DNA of 64,000 nt from Lathyrus oleraceus (Eukaryota; Streptophyta; Magnoliopsida; Fabales; Fabaceae): assembly GCF_024323335.1 (NCBI RefSeq), contig NC_066585.1, forward strand, positions 531,478,582-531,542,581, written 5' to 3'. Made by a program: the position numbers and the translations under genes. Under the pieces are notes generated by a model. That model searched no databases. It was not told the origin of the DNA and was given only the letters and a program-made list of their open reading frames with translations. Positions 63,143-64,000 of the stretch are shown here, piece after piece. Position 1 is the stretch's first letter. Every line of letters starts with the position of its first letter.

Positions 63143-64000
63143 AGCAAAGTCTCAAACAGAAGAGGGACATCTGGTAGATCTGGCCAAGTTGTTTGACCGG
63201 CTGAGACAATTCAGACTGAGGTTGAATCCGAATAAGTGCACTTTCGGAGTGCGGTCCGGTAAGTTGCTGGGGTTTATTGTAAGCGAAAGAGGAATCGAGG
63301 TTGATCCTGCTAAAGTAAAAGCAATACAAGAAATGCCTGAACCGAGAACAGAGAAAGAGGTTAGTGGTTTCTTAGGTAGATTGAACTACATTTCACGGTT
63401 CATATCTCACCTAACAGCCACGTGTGAACCGATATTCAAGTTGTTGAGAAAAGATCAAACGGTCAGGTGGAATAATGATTGCCAAGTGGCATTTGAAAAG
63501 ATAAAAGAATATTTGCAGGAGCCTCCGATTCTGATGCCTCATGTGGAGGGACGACCGTTAATTCTGTACTTGACGGTCCTCGAGGGGTCTATGGGGTGTG
63601 TACTGGGGCAGCATGACGAGTCTGGTCGAAAAGAGCATGCGGTTTACTACCTTAGCAAAAAGTTTACCGACTGTGAAACAAGATATTCACTGCTCGAGAA
63701 AACTTGTTGTGCTTTGGTATGGGTTGCTCGCCGACTGAGACAGTATATGCTGGTTCGTACCACTTTATTGATTTCCAAGATGGATCCAATCAAGTACATT
63801 TTTGAAAAGCCAGCATTGACCGGACGGGTTGCGAGATGGCAGATGATTTTAACTGAATACGATATCTAGTATACCTCTCAGAAAGCAATCAAGGGGAGCG
63901 TATTGTCTGATTACCTCGCCCAGCAACCCATTTAGGATTATCAACCAATGAAGTTTGAGTTCCCTGATGAGGACATCATGTTTCTCAAATCGAAAGATTG
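63143..64000 (+). pseudogene. Ogre reverse transcriptase (C-terminal part) and RNase H
   Basis: The frame resumes just after the YVDD catalytic region: AKSQTEEGHLVDLAKLFDRL, FRLRLNPNKCTFGVRSGKLLGF, VSERGIEVDPAKVKAI and FLGRLNYISRFISHL. RNase H follows (LILYLTVLEGSMGCVLGQ, HAVYYLSKKFTDCETRYS). TAG at 63867-63869 and another at about 63933 interrupt it. It continues past the window end. It is non-functional because the palm is missing. Confidence 0.88.

Larger units (their letters stand above)
49315..64000 (+). mobile_element. Ogre-type Ty3/gypsy retrotransposon (5' 14.7 kb)
   Basis: A very long 5' LTR, an Ogre-type PBS, ORF1 before gag, gag-protease in one frame, an AT-rich spacer where Ogre has an intron, and RT/RNase H make this an Ogre element. 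It runs past the window end. It is interrupted by a copia fragment at 60975-63139, which replaced the spacer end and the RT N-terminus. Several in-frame stops show it cannot act on its own. Confidence 0.92.

Noticed and set aside
1..64000. tRNA, rRNA or organelle-derived segments
   Set aside because: No cloverleaf tRNA genes, rRNA signatures or plastid/mitochondrial genes were recognised by eye. A tRNAscan or organelle alignment would be needed to exclude short ones.

Overview
This window is repeat-dense plant nuclear DNA, best matched to a large-genome legume. A Fabeae species such as pea, vetch or faba bean is my inference. The main reason is an Ogre-type Ty3/gypsy element with a 4.86-kb LTR, an extra ORF1 before gag, and the characteristic primer-binding site. 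Athila-type and SIRE/Maximus-like elements and a Ve-type receptor-like protein gene fit the same picture. Only one intact host protein gene is visible, an LRR receptor-like protein at 31740-34940 on the plus strand. Almost everything else is nested, mostly dead mobile DNA.

Layout. 1-6570: a SIRE/Maximus-like Ty1/copia element with LTR end, PBS, gag, integrase and part of RT, split by a 2,038-bp solo LTR (3699-5736) with a perfect 5-bp target duplication. 6571-8347 and 20950-22394: the two halves of an old gypsy element. It was split by a young Athila-type element (8348-20949) whose LTRs differ by only about 1% by eye. The Athila element has one gag-pol frame broken by three stops, then two homologous env-position ORFs in tandem. 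The second ORF is preceded by its own TATA box and LTR-like palindromes and ends in a block of telomere repeats. 22395-24152: a copia RT/RNase H and 3' LTR joined directly to the gypsy protease. 24262-25507: a minus-strand TRIM-like pair of LTRs. 28210-31287: a minus-strand copia element ending about 450 bp upstream of the receptor gene.

31740-39432: the receptor gene, then its 3' end duplicated about 4 kb away. The two copies are separated by a CACTA transposase fragment and a copia LTR. 39670-42254: a diverged minus-strand Ogre/Tat-like LTR. 42255 to about 46340: a broken minus-strand CACTA element carrying a Mutator-type MITE. 46667-47558: a non-autonomous hAT element with a perfect 8-bp target duplication. 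47878-49314: the 3' end of a minus-strand SIRE/Maximus-like element. 49315-64000: the Ogre element (LTR, PBS, ORF1, gag-protease, then RT/RNase H running off the end), interrupted by a copia fragment and LTR at 60975-63139.

How it works together: the window records serial nesting (solo LTR in copia; Athila in gypsy; Ogre in SIRE; copia in Ogre; MITE in CACTA). The most unusual biology is in the Athila element: a tandem duplication of the env-position ORF, a possible second promoter, a candidate splice acceptor and a telomere-repeat tail. A second theme is that several unrelated LTRs carry arrays of short palindromes, in two cases spaced 21 bp (two helical turns) apart.
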